NCBI GenBank assembly: GCA_015272515.1
Contig: JACYLN010000087.1
Span: 1-39,456, forward strand
Length of the DNA: 39,456 nt
DNA from: Leptolyngbyaceae cyanobacterium C42_A2020_001
GTDB lineage: Bacteria; Cyanobacteriota; Cyanobacteriia; Leptolyngbyales; Leptolyngbyaceae
Direction of reading: 5' to 3'
Shown: positions 16,635-25,920 of the stretch, piece by piece
Numbering within the stretch: position 1 is the stretch's first letter
Layout: each line of letters starts with the position of its first letter
Made by a program: the position numbers and the translations under genes
The notes under the pieces: model-generated
Database searches by the model: none
The model's input: the letters and a program-made list of their open reading frames with translations, nothing else
What the model was told of the DNA's origin: nothing

Positions 16635-18221
16635 TTAGTAGTTGCGGGCAACTGTCCCTGAAGAAATTCCCGATGCACCTGGAACAGAACCAGTGCTCTC
16701 CTTCACGAAACCGGCATAGGCTTCCATGCCATGTTCGCCAATGTCCAATCCCAGAAGCTCTTCTTCTTCTGATACACGGATACCTAAGACTGCCTTCAGA
16801 ACTACCCAAAAAATGGTGGAGATGAGAACTGTGAAGCCACCAACTGCCATAACCCCAACAAATTGATACCAGAATTGCTCAAAGCCACCACCCAGCAGTA
16901 AACCTGCTTTAGGACCTGCTGCATATAGTGCGCCAGGCTGATCGCTGGGACCAACTGCAAACAAGCCCAGAGCCAGAGTTCCCCAAACACCACAGACTAA
17001 GTGAACTGAGGTTGCACCAACGGGGTCATCAATCTTGATGCGATCGAAAAAGCCAACCGCGAAGACAACAATGATGCCACCGATCGCGCCAATTACGGCA
17101 GACGCAGGAACCGTTACAAACGCACAGGGAGCCGTGACTGCAACTAGACCAGCCAAAATGCCGTTGATGATCATGGAGAGATCGGGTTTCCCCAGAACCA
17201 GCCAGGCTGTGATCGTTGCTGCGATCCCGCCGAATGCACCAGCCGTATTGGTGGTAATTGCCACGTGAGAGATCAAAGAACCGTCGCCAACTGCCATCGT
17301 GGAACCAGGGTTGAATCCAAACCAGCCCAACCACAGGATCAATGCACCTAAGGTCGCAATACTCATGTTGTGAGCGGGCAACGCATTGGGGGTACCGTCT
17401 GAGTTGTACTTACCGATCCGAGGACCCAGGAACACAGCACCCATGAGAGCAGCCCAACCACCCACGGAGTGAACCACAGTTGAGCCTGCAAAATCAAAGA
17501 AACCGAGCTTATAGAGCCAGCCGCCACCCCAAATCCAGTGGCCAGTGATGGGGTAGGCGATTCCAACCAGGAGTAAGCTGAAGATCAAGAAGTCTACAAA
17601 CTTAATCCGTTCAGCAACAGCACCCGATACGATTGTGGCTGCCGTTCCGGCAAACACCAGTTGGAAGAAAAACTTCGCCAGTAGAGGCACACCTGTCCAA
17701 TTTAGGGAAGAGAAAATCCCCTTGTAAGCCTCACCCGTAGCCGGGCTATTGTCTGCACCTGCCAGGAAGAAGCCACCCGTGCCGATGAAATCGTTGCCAT
17801 CGCTGAACATCAACCCAAACCCGATCGCCCAAAACGCGATCGTCGAAAGCGCAAAGACAATTAGGTTCTTAGAAAGCACGTTAACGGCGTTCTTCTGGCG
17901 GCAGAAGCCCGTCTCTAACATACAGAAGCCCGCGTTCATAAAGAACACCAGCATTCCTGCAACCAATACCCACATCGTATCTAAGCCAACTTTGAGGGCA
18001 TTAGTTGTTTCGGCAACGCTCTCTAGCGTTGGGGCATCCTGAGCGACACCCGCATATCCCCAAACTAAGACAATCAAAATAGCGATGGGAATACACGCCT
18101 GGGCGCTGGGAGAAAGTTTTTTGGCGTACCAATCAGGAGACAGCCACTTACTTACCCGACCAAGGGAAGGTTGTCGTCTCCTCCGTGTTGACTGCTTCTT
18201 GAGCATTGATCTAGATACCAT
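16635..18221 (-). CDS. amt: Ammonium transporter (Amt family), second type
   Basis: I choose ATG 18221 because GAGGA lies 9 nt upstream; the ATG at 18230 touches that site. The protein has about 528 residues: a strongly basic leader ([16 protein letters not shown]), a signal-like first helix (about 42-60), then the Amt channel. The pore histidines are in [13 protein letters not shown] and [13 protein letters not shown]. The segment [22 protein letters not shown] and the Trp-rich region [20 protein letters not shown] place it in a different Amt branch from the neighbour at 14788, so this is not a recent duplication. The C-terminal tail ([16 protein letters not shown]) is kept. It should import ammonium or methylammonium across the cytoplasmic membrane. 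A long structured leader precedes it. Confidence 0.95.
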   Translation of the reverse strand: MVSRSMLKKQSTRRRRQPSLGRVSKWLSPDWYAKKLSPSAQACIPIAILIVLVWGYAGVAQDAPTLESVAETTNALKVGLDTMWVLVAGMLVFFMNAGFCMLETGFCRQKNAVNVLSKNLIVFALSTIAFWAIGFGLMFSDGNDFIGTGGFFLAGADNSPATGEAYKGIFSSLNWTGVPLLAKFFFQLVFAGTAATIVSGAVAERIKFVDFLIFSLLLVGIAYPITGHWIWGGGWLYKLGFFDFAGSTVVHSVGGWAALMGAVFLGPRIGKYNSDGTPNALPAHNMSIATLGALILWLGWFGFNPGSTMAVGDGSLISHVAITTNTAGAFGGIAATITAWLVLGKPDLSMIINGILAGLVAVTAPCAFVTVPASAVIGAIGGIIVVFAVGFFDRIKIDDPVGATSVHLVCGVWGTLALGLFAVGPSDQPGALYAAGPKAGLLLGGGFEQFWYQFVGVMAVGGFTVLISTIFWVVLKAVLGIRVSEEEELLGLDIGEHGMEAYAGFVKESTGSVPGASGISSGTVARNY

Positions 18222-18230
18222 GTTGGACAT

Positions 18231-18868
18231 TCCTCAATGGATAAACGAACTCGCCGGAGTTTGACCTCCGAGATAATCAGGCATGAACTTTAAGAAGCTG
18301 CTCGACGCTTTAAGCCCGACCCAAAGAGAAGTTTTGTAAGTGGTCGGAGGTTACCCCAATAAACACTCATAGGCAATCGGCAGGTGTGAGCTACCTGAAA
18401 CAGGAGATTGTGCGAACAAATACGTCATCAGATTGCACCAATTCTGCCCCCTGCAATTCTGTATAGAGGAATACAAAATAGCTTGATTCTGACTAAAAGC
18501 TCAGTGGATAAACGGTTGCAGGAGTAGAAAAGAATACTTGATGTGTTTTGTTGCGATCGCTCGTATTAAAACTTAATATCCTTAGAGGCACCTTGTTTTT
18601 TATGCTGAGCTTGCAAGTGATCGAGGTGTTAAGGGTGTAGCTTTTGCAACTAAGCTGTAGAGTTGGTACTGATAAGAGATACTTCGGGCATTTGCTCAAC
18701 ATTGGTTTTTGTCCTTGAGACCAGGCGGGTGCATCAATAGCGATCGCGGTATCCTCACCAAACTTTTCCCAACAAGTATTTTTACAACCAGGATGTATCC
18801 TAGAAAAACTGACAAATCCCTCGTTATGGGGTAGATCTTTCTAGGGGATTCTGTAGAGATTCACGACT
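18231..18868. other. Long divergent intergenic region with structured amt leader
   Basis: These 638 bp contain no convincing gene (a 69-residue open frame at 18493-18702 looks random). The part next to amt is structured; see the separate entry. GTG-N8-TAC at 18410-18423 is one base off the NtcA consensus and could drive amt, but no -10 box sits at the expected 22-nt spacing. The rest is AT-rich and should contain the promoter of the gene at 18869. No tRNA-like or known riboswitch sequence was seen. Confidence 0.5.
18255..18351 (-). promoter_or_regulatory. Candidate switching leader of amt (mutually exclusive hairpins)
   Basis: On the minus-strand transcript ACCTCCGA (18351-18344) comes first and can pair perfectly with TCGGAGGT (18271-18264). 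The core CGGAG of that second element can instead pair with CTCCG (18259-18255) in a small hairpin with a 6-nt loop, 25-35 nt before the ribosome site. One segment with two exclusive partners is the arrangement of attenuators and riboswitch expression platforms. The structure is inferred from complementarity only. Confidence 0.35.
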
Positions 18869-20722
18869 ATGACAACTGCCCGGAAAGCCAGTGCCTCAGT
18901 TCGTACCTTTCAACAACGCTGCAACCTCTTCTACGTTGCTCTGGTTGCTATCTTGTTGCCCTCGATCCTTTGGGCTGGTGGTGGAAACGCTCTGCAAGAG
19001 CCTGGAACGGAACTTGTGCCAGAAGTGCCCTTTGAGCCTCAGCCCTCGGAACCGTCGCCAGAAAGCTCCCCCAACCCCTCAACTCCTTCTTTAGACACAG
19101 TTTGTCAACCGACTCAAACCACTAATAAAGGCGAACTGGCTCAGCTCGTTAGTAATGTTTCTCAAACTGTTGACTGGATTGAGCGACCTGCGATTGGAAT
19201 GGGAGCGATCGCCAGCCAAGTAGCCCCTCAACTGTTGGCTTACCTCAATCCTGCCCCTTTCCCCGACCTTCACCCAGTCGCCCGGCAGGCAAAAGTGCCC
19301 ATCATGATGTATCACGACATCCTGGCGGAAAAGCAGGTGTTTTTTGATGTCACTCCAGAGGAATTTGAGGCACACCTGAAGCTGATTAAGCAGAAAGGTT
19401 TGACTCCTATCAGCGCCGATCAACTCATTAATCACCTGAGAACGGGTTTGCCCCTGCCTCCCAAGCCTATCTTGCTGACCTTTGACGACGGCTACGAAGG
19501 GCACTATACCTACGTTTATCCGTTGCTGAAGAAATACAATTATCCGGCTGTATTTTCGATTTACACCAAAAAGGTTGGGAAGAAACTGGGGCGCTCTAGC
19601 CTGAACTGGGAGCAGTTGCGCCAGATGGCAAAAGACCCGTTGGTGACGATCGCATCTCACAGCGTCAGTCATACCGTGATGGAAGGGCTTTCCCCCGAAC
19701 AACTCCTGCTGGAAACTCAAGAGTCAAAGCGCATATTAGAAGCCGAACTGGGTATTCCCATTCGCTACTTCACCTATCCTGAAGGCAAATTTGACCAGCA
19801 AGCGTGGGACGCGGTGAAGCAGGCAGGCTATACGGCTGCGTTTACAATGAATGACCTAGATGAGCAATTGGCTGGAGAGTCTGCAAATTTGCTAGCGATT
19901 GGGCGCATTGGACAATCTCGCATTCAGGAAATGGTAGAAATTGCCTGGGGAGGATCTCCTACCAGTGCGATGTCGTTGGGTTTCGACTTTTTATCGCCTG
20001 TACGACGAGTGGACACCGCTATTAATAATGTGCCGTTTATTTTTATCGCAGGTGGAAGACCGATCACAATTCATCACCATACCCGTGCTCAGGTGCCGAC
20101 AATTCTGGCAAATACACCCGCGATCGCAGGGGTAGACGGCGGCTTCTTCAATCTGGAATTGCTGGACTCTAACTACATGCTAGGTCCGGTTTATAGCCAG
20201 AGCCATGGGCAATTCATCCCTGGTAAGCGTGGCGAGATTCCCTTCCTGGAAGATCGTCCTCTCGTGCTGATCAGCCCAAAAGCAGTGAAGTTTGTCCCCT
20301 TCAAACATAAGCAACACAATACCCTGGAGGGCATTCAAGCCGAATTAGCTGATGTCACCGATGCCTTTGTTGCCGCTGGCTGGCTGGTAGATAACGGACG
20401 ACCTCAGCCCGTTGAGCGATTTGGGCGTTTGTATAGTGTGAACGAACTGCGTCACCGAGCTTTTTGGGGCATCAACCAGCAAGGACAGCCGCAGATTGGG
20501 GTTTCCGTTGAACCGATTGGTTCTGTCGATTTGGGCATTGCCCTGGCCAAAGCCGGATTCCGGGATGCTGTCATGCTCGACTCTGGAGCCAGTACTTCTC
20601 TAGCGTTCAAAGGGCAATCGCTCGTAGGTTACACCCCGCGTCCTGTTCCCCACGTTGTCGGGCTGGTGCCTCCGTCTGGTACGGTAGGGTCAAACTGTGC
20701 GGTTTCGGCTTCTATCCCCTAA
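18869..20722 (+). CDS. Secreted polysaccharide deacetylase (CE4) fused to phosphodiester glycosidase (NAGPA-like)
   Basis: A 617-residue fusion. Residues about 15-40 are a signal peptide or anchor, and 45-95 a Pro/Ser-rich spacer. Residues about 143-345 are a NodB/CE4 domain: motif 1 TFDDG (204-208), motif 2 His264/His268 (SHSVSH), and motif 3 YPEGKFD (303-309). CE4 enzymes remove acetyl groups from peptidoglycan or exopolysaccharide sugars. Residues about 390-610 match the phosphodiester glycosidase family related to N-acetylglucosamine-1-phosphodiester alpha-N-acetylglucosaminidase: AGVDGGFFN (419-427) and, near the end, DAVMLDSGASTSL. Together it may trim and uncap N-acetylated envelope glycans. 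It is followed after 133 bp by the FHA-PBP1A gene on the same strand, which supports a cell-wall role. The start ATG has only a weak ribosome site. Confidence 0.9.
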   Translation: MTTARKASASVRTFQQRCNLFYVALVAILLPSILWAGGGNALQEPGTELVPEVPFEPQPSEPSPESSPNPSTPSLDTVCQPTQTTNKGELAQLVSNVSQTVDWIERPAIGMGAIASQVAPQLLAYLNPAPFPDLHPVARQAKVPIMMYHDILAEKQVFFDVTPEEFEAHLKLIKQKGLTPISADQLINHLRTGLPLPPKPILLTFDDGYEGHYTYVYPLLKKYNYPAVFSIYTKKVGKKLGRSSLNWEQLRQMAKDPLVTIASHSVSHTVMEGLSPEQLLLETQESKRILEAELGIPIRYFTYPEGKFDQQAWDAVKQAGYTAAFTMNDLDEQLAGESANLLAIGRIGQSRIQEMVEIAWGGSPTSAMSLGFDFLSPVRRVDTAINNVPFIFIAGGRPITIHHHTRAQVPTILANTPAIAGVDGGFFNLELLDSNYMLGPVYSQSHGQFIPGKRGEIPFLEDRPLVLISPKAVKFVPFKHKQHNTLEGIQAELADVTDAFVAAGWLVDNGRPQPVERFGRLYSVNELRHRAFWGINQQGQPQIGVSVEPIGSVDLGIALAKAGFRDAVMLDSGASTSLAFKGQSLVGYTPRPVPHVVGLVPPSGTVGSNCAVSASIP

Positions 20723-20855
20723 CTGCCATTTCCCATTCCCTACCCTTGAAATATCCCGTCCTGCTGCTTCCGTCGCTAAAATAGTTCAGATGCAGTCTGG
20801 AATTTATCTGTTCGGCTGTGTTTTTGACGACTGCAATCTCTGCTAGTGAGAGTCC

Positions 20856-23141
20856 ATGAGTCCAACGCCGCCCACTCGACCGCCTAAAACGCTAATGGGT
20901 GCTGTAACCCAGGCAGTTCAAAGTGTCCAAACCCAGACCCAAGTCTTTTTCTCGAAGCTGAAGCTGAAGCCAGATGCACGAGTACCAGAACTGTGGGTGC
21001 AGGATGCGGGTGCGGAGAAGGCGGAGATTTATCCATTATTGGGCGATCGCTACGTGGTGGGGCGCAGTTCCAAAACCAGCGACATTGTGGTACGAAATCC
21101 GGTTGTGAGCCAGACTCACATGTCGCTGAACCGGGAAAAGCAACCACCAGGATTTTTGGGCTATTTTTGGCGATCGCCGTTTGTGATCAAGGATGAGAAT
21201 TCTACCAACGGCATTTTTCGCGGCAAGCGGCGCATTCGCCAGATGGTATTGCGGCATGGCGATGTGTATACGCTGGGACCGTCTGAACTGGCCGATGCGG
21301 TGCGAATTAAGTACAACGATCCGCCACCGTGGTTTGTCAAAGTGTTTCGCTATGGGGTATATGGATTTGGGGGATTGTCTGCCCTGGCGGCGATCGTCAC
21401 GTTGTTAGAATGGCGAAACTTTAGTGTGTATCCCTTACCCAACTCGGTTCAAGGACCTGTGGTGATTACGGCGCGGGATGGGGAAACCCTGCTGAGTTCA
21501 CCCATTACGCGATCTCACACAGAACTCAAAAGCTTGAGGGAGTTCTCGCCTTACGTTGCCAAAGCGGTTATTGCTTCAGAAGACTCCCGCTTCTACTGGC
21601 ACATGGGAGTTGACCCAATTGGTGTGCTGCGGGCGTTAGTGGTCAACTTGCGGGGTGGCTCAATTCAAGAGGGTGCGAGTACCGTGACGCAGCAACTCGC
21701 CCGTAGCGTGTTTCGGGAATATGTGGGTACGGATGATTCTGCTGCCCGGAAGCTCAGAGAGGCGGCAGTTGCCCTGAAGTTGGAAACATTTTATGGCAAA
21801 GATTTTTTGCTGCTGACCTATCTGAACCGGGTTTATATGGGCAGTGGCACCTTTGGATTTGAAGATGCGGCGCAATTTTATTTAGGCAAATCGGCAAAAG
21901 ATGTGGATTTGTCGGAAGCGGCGATGCTGGCGGGAATTCTTCCGGCTCCCAATCGGTTTAACCCAGTGCGAGATTACAAAAAGGCAATTGAGCAGCGCAA
22001 TGGCGTACTTGACCGGATGCAGAGTTTGGGCATGGTGAGCGTGGAAGAAGCCCAACGAGCACGGCGATCGCGCATCCAGGTCAACCCCAAAGCAGTGCAA
22101 GAACTAGAAAGTATTCGTGCGCCTTACTATCACGATCAGGTATATATAGACCTGGAAACACTTTTGGGCGCAGACGTTGCCAACGAAGGCAATTTCATTG
22201 TGGAAACAGCGATGGAGCCTCAAATGCAGGCGATCGCCGAATCATCTCTCCGCAACTTTGTAGAGGCAAGCGGCAGCAGTGCCGGGTTTACGCAGGGAGC
22301 GCTGGTCACCCTGGATGCAAAAACAGGAGAAGTGATGGCGATCGTCGGCGGCGTGGACTACAAAAAAAGCCAGTATAACCGCGCAACTCAGGCAAAGCGG
22401 CAGCCTGGTTCTACCTTCAAAGTATTTGCCTACACCGATGCGCTGCAACAAGGCATTTCGCCTGGAACTACGTTTTCTTGTGCGCCGCTCAACTGGGAAG
22501 GACAGTATTTTGAAGGATGCCGTGCTGGGGCAGGCAGCATGGATATGTACTCTGGTGTCGCCCAGTCTGAAAATGTGATTGCGCTGCGAGTGGCTCAAGC
22601 AGTGGGATTGGATCGGGTAATTCAAACGGCAAAACGTATGGGCATCAAATCCGACCTGAAACCAGTGCCGGGGCTGGTGTTGGGGCAGAGCGAAGTGAGC
22701 GTGATTGAGCTAACGGGAGCCTTTGGTGTGTTGGCAAATCAGGGGATTCGCAACTATCCCCGCACGATTCGCCGAGTGTTAGATGCAGGCGATTGCCAGG
22801 TTCGCAATAATCCCAAAACCTGCCGCGTGATTTACGCCTTTGACCAGGATACTGAGCAGAATCAACCCGTGCTCAAACCAGAGGTAGCAAACAGCATGAC
22901 AGATTTGTTGCGAGGCGTGGTGACGGGCGGCACCGGAACCAGTGCGGCGATCGGGTTGGGAGAAGTGGGCAAAACCGGAACCACAAACGACAATAAAGAC
23001 CTCTGGTTTGTAGGGTATATTCCTGAGCGATCGCTGGTAACAGGCGTATGGCTTGGTAATGACGACAACACCCCAACCTATGGCAGTAGCGGGCAGGCTG
23101 CCCAACTGTGGGGCAACTACATGCGCCAAATTACTCGCTGA
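20856..23141 (+). CDS. FHA-domain class A penicillin-binding protein (PBP1A-like)
   Basis: A 761-residue bifunctional peptidoglycan synthase with a cytoplasmic FHA domain. The FHA part (about 58-150) has GDRYVVGRSS, NPVVSQTHMSL and DENSTNGIF, the phosphothreonine-binding residues. One membrane helix follows (about 166-186). The GT51 transglycosylase has the catalytic Glu242 in EDSRFYWHMGVD and GASTVTQQLAR (273-283). The transpeptidase has SxxK (Ser519-Lys522), SxN (Ser571-Asn573) and KTG (706-708), so both activities should be intact. The FHA domain implies recruitment by, or response to, a Ser/Thr-phosphorylated partner; none is encoded in the window. FHA-PBP fusions are known in cyanobacteria. 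It follows the deacetylase/glycosidase gene. Confidence 0.95.
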   Translation: MSPTPPTRPPKTLMGAVTQAVQSVQTQTQVFFSKLKLKPDARVPELWVQDAGAEKAEIYPLLGDRYVVGRSSKTSDIVVRNPVVSQTHMSLNREKQPPGFLGYFWRSPFVIKDENSTNGIFRGKRRIRQMVLRHGDVYTLGPSELADAVRIKYNDPPPWFVKVFRYGVYGFGGLSALAAIVTLLEWRNFSVYPLPNSVQGPVVITARDGETLLSSPITRSHTELKSLREFSPYVAKAVIASEDSRFYWHMGVDPIGVLRALVVNLRGGSIQEGASTVTQQLARSVFREYVGTDDSAARKLREAAVALKLETFYGKDFLLLTYLNRVYMGSGTFGFEDAAQFYLGKSAKDVDLSEAAMLAGILPAPNRFNPVRDYKKAIEQRNGVLDRMQSLGMVSVEEAQRARRSRIQVNPKAVQELESIRAPYYHDQVYIDLETLLGADVANEGNFIVETAMEPQMQAIAESSLRNFVEASGSSAGFTQGALVTLDAKTGEVMAIVGGVDYKKSQYNRATQAKRQPGSTFKVFAYTDALQQGISPGTTFSCAPLNWEGQYFEGCRAGAGSMDMYSGVAQSENVIALRVAQAVGLDRVIQTAKRMGIKSDLKPVPGLVLGQSEVSVIELTGAFGVLANQGIRNYPRTIRRVLDAGDCQVRNNPKTCRVIYAFDQDTEQNQPVLKPEVANSMTDLLRGVVTGGTGTSAAIGLGEVGKTGTTNDNKDLWFVGYIPERSLVTGVWLGNDDNTPTYGSSGQAAQLWGNYMRQITR

Positions 23142-23482
23142 TATAGCCGTTGCCATCTTTGATAGGAGAACGGCTGTCAGTCAGCCTCCCCAAATCAATG
23201 GTTGAGACGGCAATTATTGTTCTCAGCTGACTGACCATCCCTATCAATCTCCTCCCAAACAGCGACTTGATCCGCCCAGTAGGAGGATAAAACCCGGTTA
23301 ACTTTCAATTAAGCTAATGATGATAATTGTCATGTTCTATGTCTGAAGTGTTCACACCTTTAGATGAAGAGCTTAAAGTAGTAGCCTTTGAGATATTTGC
23401 AAAGTCCCAAATATCGCCGTTGCCAATGCAATTGCAACCCTGACGTGGCTTCAACCAGTGTCAGTTGGTTGGGTGAGGATTT
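23142..23482. other. Intergenic region with nested inverted repeats
   Basis: No gene is seen in these 341 bp. Just after the PBP stop, AGCCGTT (23145-23151) pairs with AACGGCT (23169-23175). This is immediately followed by a second perfect pair, GTCAGTCAGC (23176-23185) and GCTGACTGAC (23226-23235), 40 nt apart. Neither is followed by a T-run, so they are not classic terminators. The rest should hold the promoter of the CHAD gene, whose ribosome site GAGGA lies just before its ATG. Confidence 0.55.
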
Positions 23483-24517
23483 ATGAAACACTCTAATCAT
23501 CAAAAAACTCAAACTCCTTCCATTACCCCATCGTTGACGTTTGGAGAGTACGCCAATGCGGTAATCGAGGAGCAATATTGCAGCATTATTAAGCGCGAAC
23601 CCAAAGTTCTGGCGGATGAAAGCCCGGAGCATCTACACCAGATGCGAGTCGGAACCCGTCGCTTGAGAACAGCGCTTCAGGTGTTTAGTGCCGCGATCGC
23701 CCTGCCTGCGATTGCCAGCGAGAAACAGGTGGGTGCGCTGGCGCGGGTGCTCGGTGAACTGCGCGATTTAGATGTCCAAATTGCCGATTTGCAAACAACC
23801 TATCGTCCCCAACTCAAGGGCAAAGAAAAAGACCTGCTGGATGACACGATCCGCGATTTGAAGAAGGAGCGGCGACAGGTTTTTGTAACGGTGGAAAACA
23901 CTTTGCAGCGATCGCGCTATCGTAACTTCAAAGCCGCCTATGAGCAGTGGCTAGATCAGCCCCAATTCACACCTCTCGCTCAGCTTCCGATTGTCACTCT
24001 GCTACCTGACTTGCTTAGCCCGTTGCTGTCTGAACTATTACTCCACCCCGGCTGGTTGGTGTCTGCCAACTATGCTTCTGATGCCGAGGGCGAAACCCTA
24101 CACAACTTGCGAAAAGCCTTTAAGCATGTGCGTTATCAGGCGGAATTTTTCGCTCCGTTTTATGGAGAACCGTTTCGCCAATGGATCAACGAGATAAAAT
24201 CCCTTCAGGAGAAATTAGGCAAACTACAAGATAGCCATGTCCTGCAAGAACTGCTAGCAGCGCATCTGCCTAAACGTGCCGAGTTACCAACGCTCCAGAA
24301 AAGCATCCAACATACGCGCAAAGATGCATTAGCCGATTGGGATGACATCCGCCAGAAGTACCTGGACCCTGCTGTCCGCTGGCAGCTTCACCAAATGTTG
24401 CTGACACCTGCTTTGTTAAGCCATCCTACGCCCGACAAGAACGGGCTGGAGCCACCTGCACCCGCCAAAACATCAGCAGAAACCTCAGTGAAACTTCTTT
24501 CAAACACACAAAAATAG
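23483..24517 (+). CDS. CHAD-domain protein
   Basis: A 344-residue protein that is almost entirely a CHAD domain, a helical bundle with conserved basic and His residues. HLHQMRVGTRRLRTAL (about 51-66), LGELRDLDVQ and LHNLRKAFKHVRYQAEFF (about 212-230) are the family hallmarks. CHAD domains bind polyphosphate and locate to polyphosphate granules, often next to polyphosphate enzymes or CYTH domains; no such gene is present here. The start is ATG 23483 with GAGGA just upstream. The last 35 residues are Pro/Ala/Ser-rich and probably disordered. Confidence 0.92.
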   Translation: MKHSNHQKTQTPSITPSLTFGEYANAVIEEQYCSIIKREPKVLADESPEHLHQMRVGTRRLRTALQVFSAAIALPAIASEKQVGALARVLGELRDLDVQIADLQTTYRPQLKGKEKDLLDDTIRDLKKERRQVFVTVENTLQRSRYRNFKAAYEQWLDQPQFTPLAQLPIVTLLPDLLSPLLSELLLHPGWLVSANYASDAEGETLHNLRKAFKHVRYQAEFFAPFYGEPFRQWINEIKSLQEKLGKLQDSHVLQELLAAHLPKRAELPTLQKSIQHTRKDALADWDDIRQKYLDPAVRWQLHQMLLTPALLSHPTPDKNGLEPPAPAKTSAETSVKLLSNTQK

Positions 24518-24524
24518 TTACAGG

Positions 24525-24902
24525 TTATTGCTGGGCTAGTTTTGCTTTCCCTTCCTTCTCAAACCAGGCAATGACTTGAGGCACTGTTAGTTGCTCAACC
24601 TCCACATTGAGTTCTCGTGCGGCTGCAATCAACGGCTTTGTAGAAGAAATCACTAGTCTGGAGAAAAACTGACGAAATTGCCGATCTAATCCTGCTTGCA
24701 AACTGGAGTCTTGATACACCCAGTTTTCGATTTGTTCTGGCTGAAGGGCTGCGATCGCCACTCCCTCTTGCAGAGCTACCTGCTTTAGCGATCTTAAGGC
24801 GTAGATTGCGACTCGCGTGGTGAACTTGTCGTGGGAGGTGAGTAGCGCCTTATCTACCTCAGCACATTCTTCGGGGGTTAAAAATTCGGTCGGTGGGTTC
24901 AT
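24525..24902 (-). CDS. Conserved hypothetical protein, helical
   Basis: A 125-residue soluble, mostly helical protein; I do not recognise a named family. It starts MNPPTEFLTPEECAEVDKALL and includes KFTTRVAIYALRSLKQVA and FFSRLVISSTKPLI. It reads as a well-behaved coding sequence, with alternating charged and hydrophobic residues and no low-complexity runs. It converges on the CHAD gene, with 7 bp between the stops. No function is assigned. Confidence 0.75.
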   Translation of the reverse strand: MNPPTEFLTPEECAEVDKALLTSHDKFTTRVAIYALRSLKQVALQEGVAIAALQPEQIENWVYQDSSLQAGLDRQFRQFFSRLVISSTKPLIAAARELNVEVEQLTVPQVIAWFEKEGKAKLAQQ

Positions 24903-25039
24903 TCCGCTAGCACGTCTCTGCTCTACCTCTTCACTGTATCCAGATGAGCCACGAGTTTAAACCAAATATTGTTTCTTCCTCAATCCTTTGCGATCAGTTC
25001 TCAATCCTCCCCTTTTTCAACTGTCGCTTCCTCAAACAA

Positions 25040-25810
25040 TTACGCATTTTTGAAAAAGCGCACAATTTCCCGAACGTGATCCAGCACCTGCCCATCGGTA
25101 CTGAGTTGGGCGATCGCAGCACGGGCTTCTCGCGACAGGCGATCGTGGTCAGCCTGGTTGGTGACTTTCAGGTCTTCGTGAGCGGCGGCGAGTTGGGTGA
25201 GATCTTGCCTGAGAGCGGTGAGCAGGCGTTGTTGGGTAGCGGCAAAGCCATCGGCGTGTTCCAGGTTGAGCTGATACTCCAGTTGAGTCACATTGGCTTC
25301 CAGCCGCGTTAAGCGATCGCGCAGTTCCATCACATCTTCACGAGGGTAGCGCAAGGTTCGACGAATTGCACCCAACCGAGTTGCCAGGTAGGAATACAAC
25401 CCAATTGCCGGACGCAGCGCAGTCAATAACAGGGCTGCTCCAGAACTGATGTAGCCAATGGTGCTGATTCCAGTTGCGGCTAAGCCATACAGCCCAATCG
25501 CAGAGAGAAGGTGCAGTGTAATCGCTACCAGCAGCGATCGCCAGGCAATCGTGGCTGCATAATTCACCTGCTGCGGCTCAACCGTAATACCTGCTCGTTG
25601 CGATTCTGCCGCATCTGCCAGCACCGCTTTTGCCTCAAAATGAATATTCCACGGCACCGTCACAATAATCGTCAACCACCAAAAACTGGCGGCTCCAATC
25701 AGCCAATCGAGAAAGCTGCCAGATGGAATGTGCAGCCATTGCAAAATCCCGAACACCAGCAACACCAAAACAGATAACCAAACCGAAAAACTCAGGAACC
25801 CTGTAAACAT
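25040..25810 (-). CDS. Membrane protein with C-terminal coiled coil, unknown function
   Basis: I start at ATG 25810 (256 residues), where the first membrane helix begins; ATG 25846 would add 12 residues. Four hydrophobic helices are visible: LSVLVLLVFGILQWL, LIGAASFWWLTIIVTV, and a pair in the middle (LLVAITLHLLSAIGLYG and STIGYISSGAALLLTALRP). The last 110 residues are charged and strongly helical, with a heptad-like pattern (MELRDRLTRLEANVTQLEYQL ... LRQDLTQLAAAHEDLKV), giving a likely cytoplasmic coiled coil. I do not recognise the family. It could be a scaffold or mechanosensing component, but nothing in the neighbourhood decides this. Confidence 0.78.
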   Translation of the reverse strand: MFTGFLSFSVWLSVLVLLVFGILQWLHIPSGSFLDWLIGAASFWWLTIIVTVPWNIHFEAKAVLADAAESQRAGITVEPQQVNYAATIAWRSLLVAITLHLLSAIGLYGLAATGISTIGYISSGAALLLTALRPAIGLYSYLATRLGAIRRTLRYPREDVMELRDRLTRLEANVTQLEYQLNLEHADGFAATQQRLLTALRQDLTQLAAAHEDLKVTNQADHDRLSREARAAIAQLSTDGQVLDHVREIVRFFKNA

Positions 25811-25920
25811 ACTCAAACCAGCAACATGACAATGTGCCCCCAACATGGCAAACCATCTTGAGTGTCACAGTGGCGAGTGTGACAGTTCTCGTAGCAATTG
25901 CTGATTGGAAATGGGTAGAT

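Noticed and set aside
18231-18360. Glutamine riboswitch (glnA motif) in the amt leader
   Set aside because: I could not find the conserved core of that motif on the minus strand; only alternative pairing is seen.
18410-18423. NtcA site GTG-N8-TAC upstream of amt
   Set aside because: One base off the consensus and no -10 box at the expected spacing; mentioned only as weak evidence.
18493-18702. 69-codon minus-strand frame in the amt intergenic region
   Set aside because: Ser/Thr/Leu/Lys-rich random-looking translation, no ribosome site and no recognisable motif.
19091-19720. 209-codon minus-strand open frame
   Set aside because: It is antisense to the CE4 deacetylase motifs, and its composition is that of a shadow frame.
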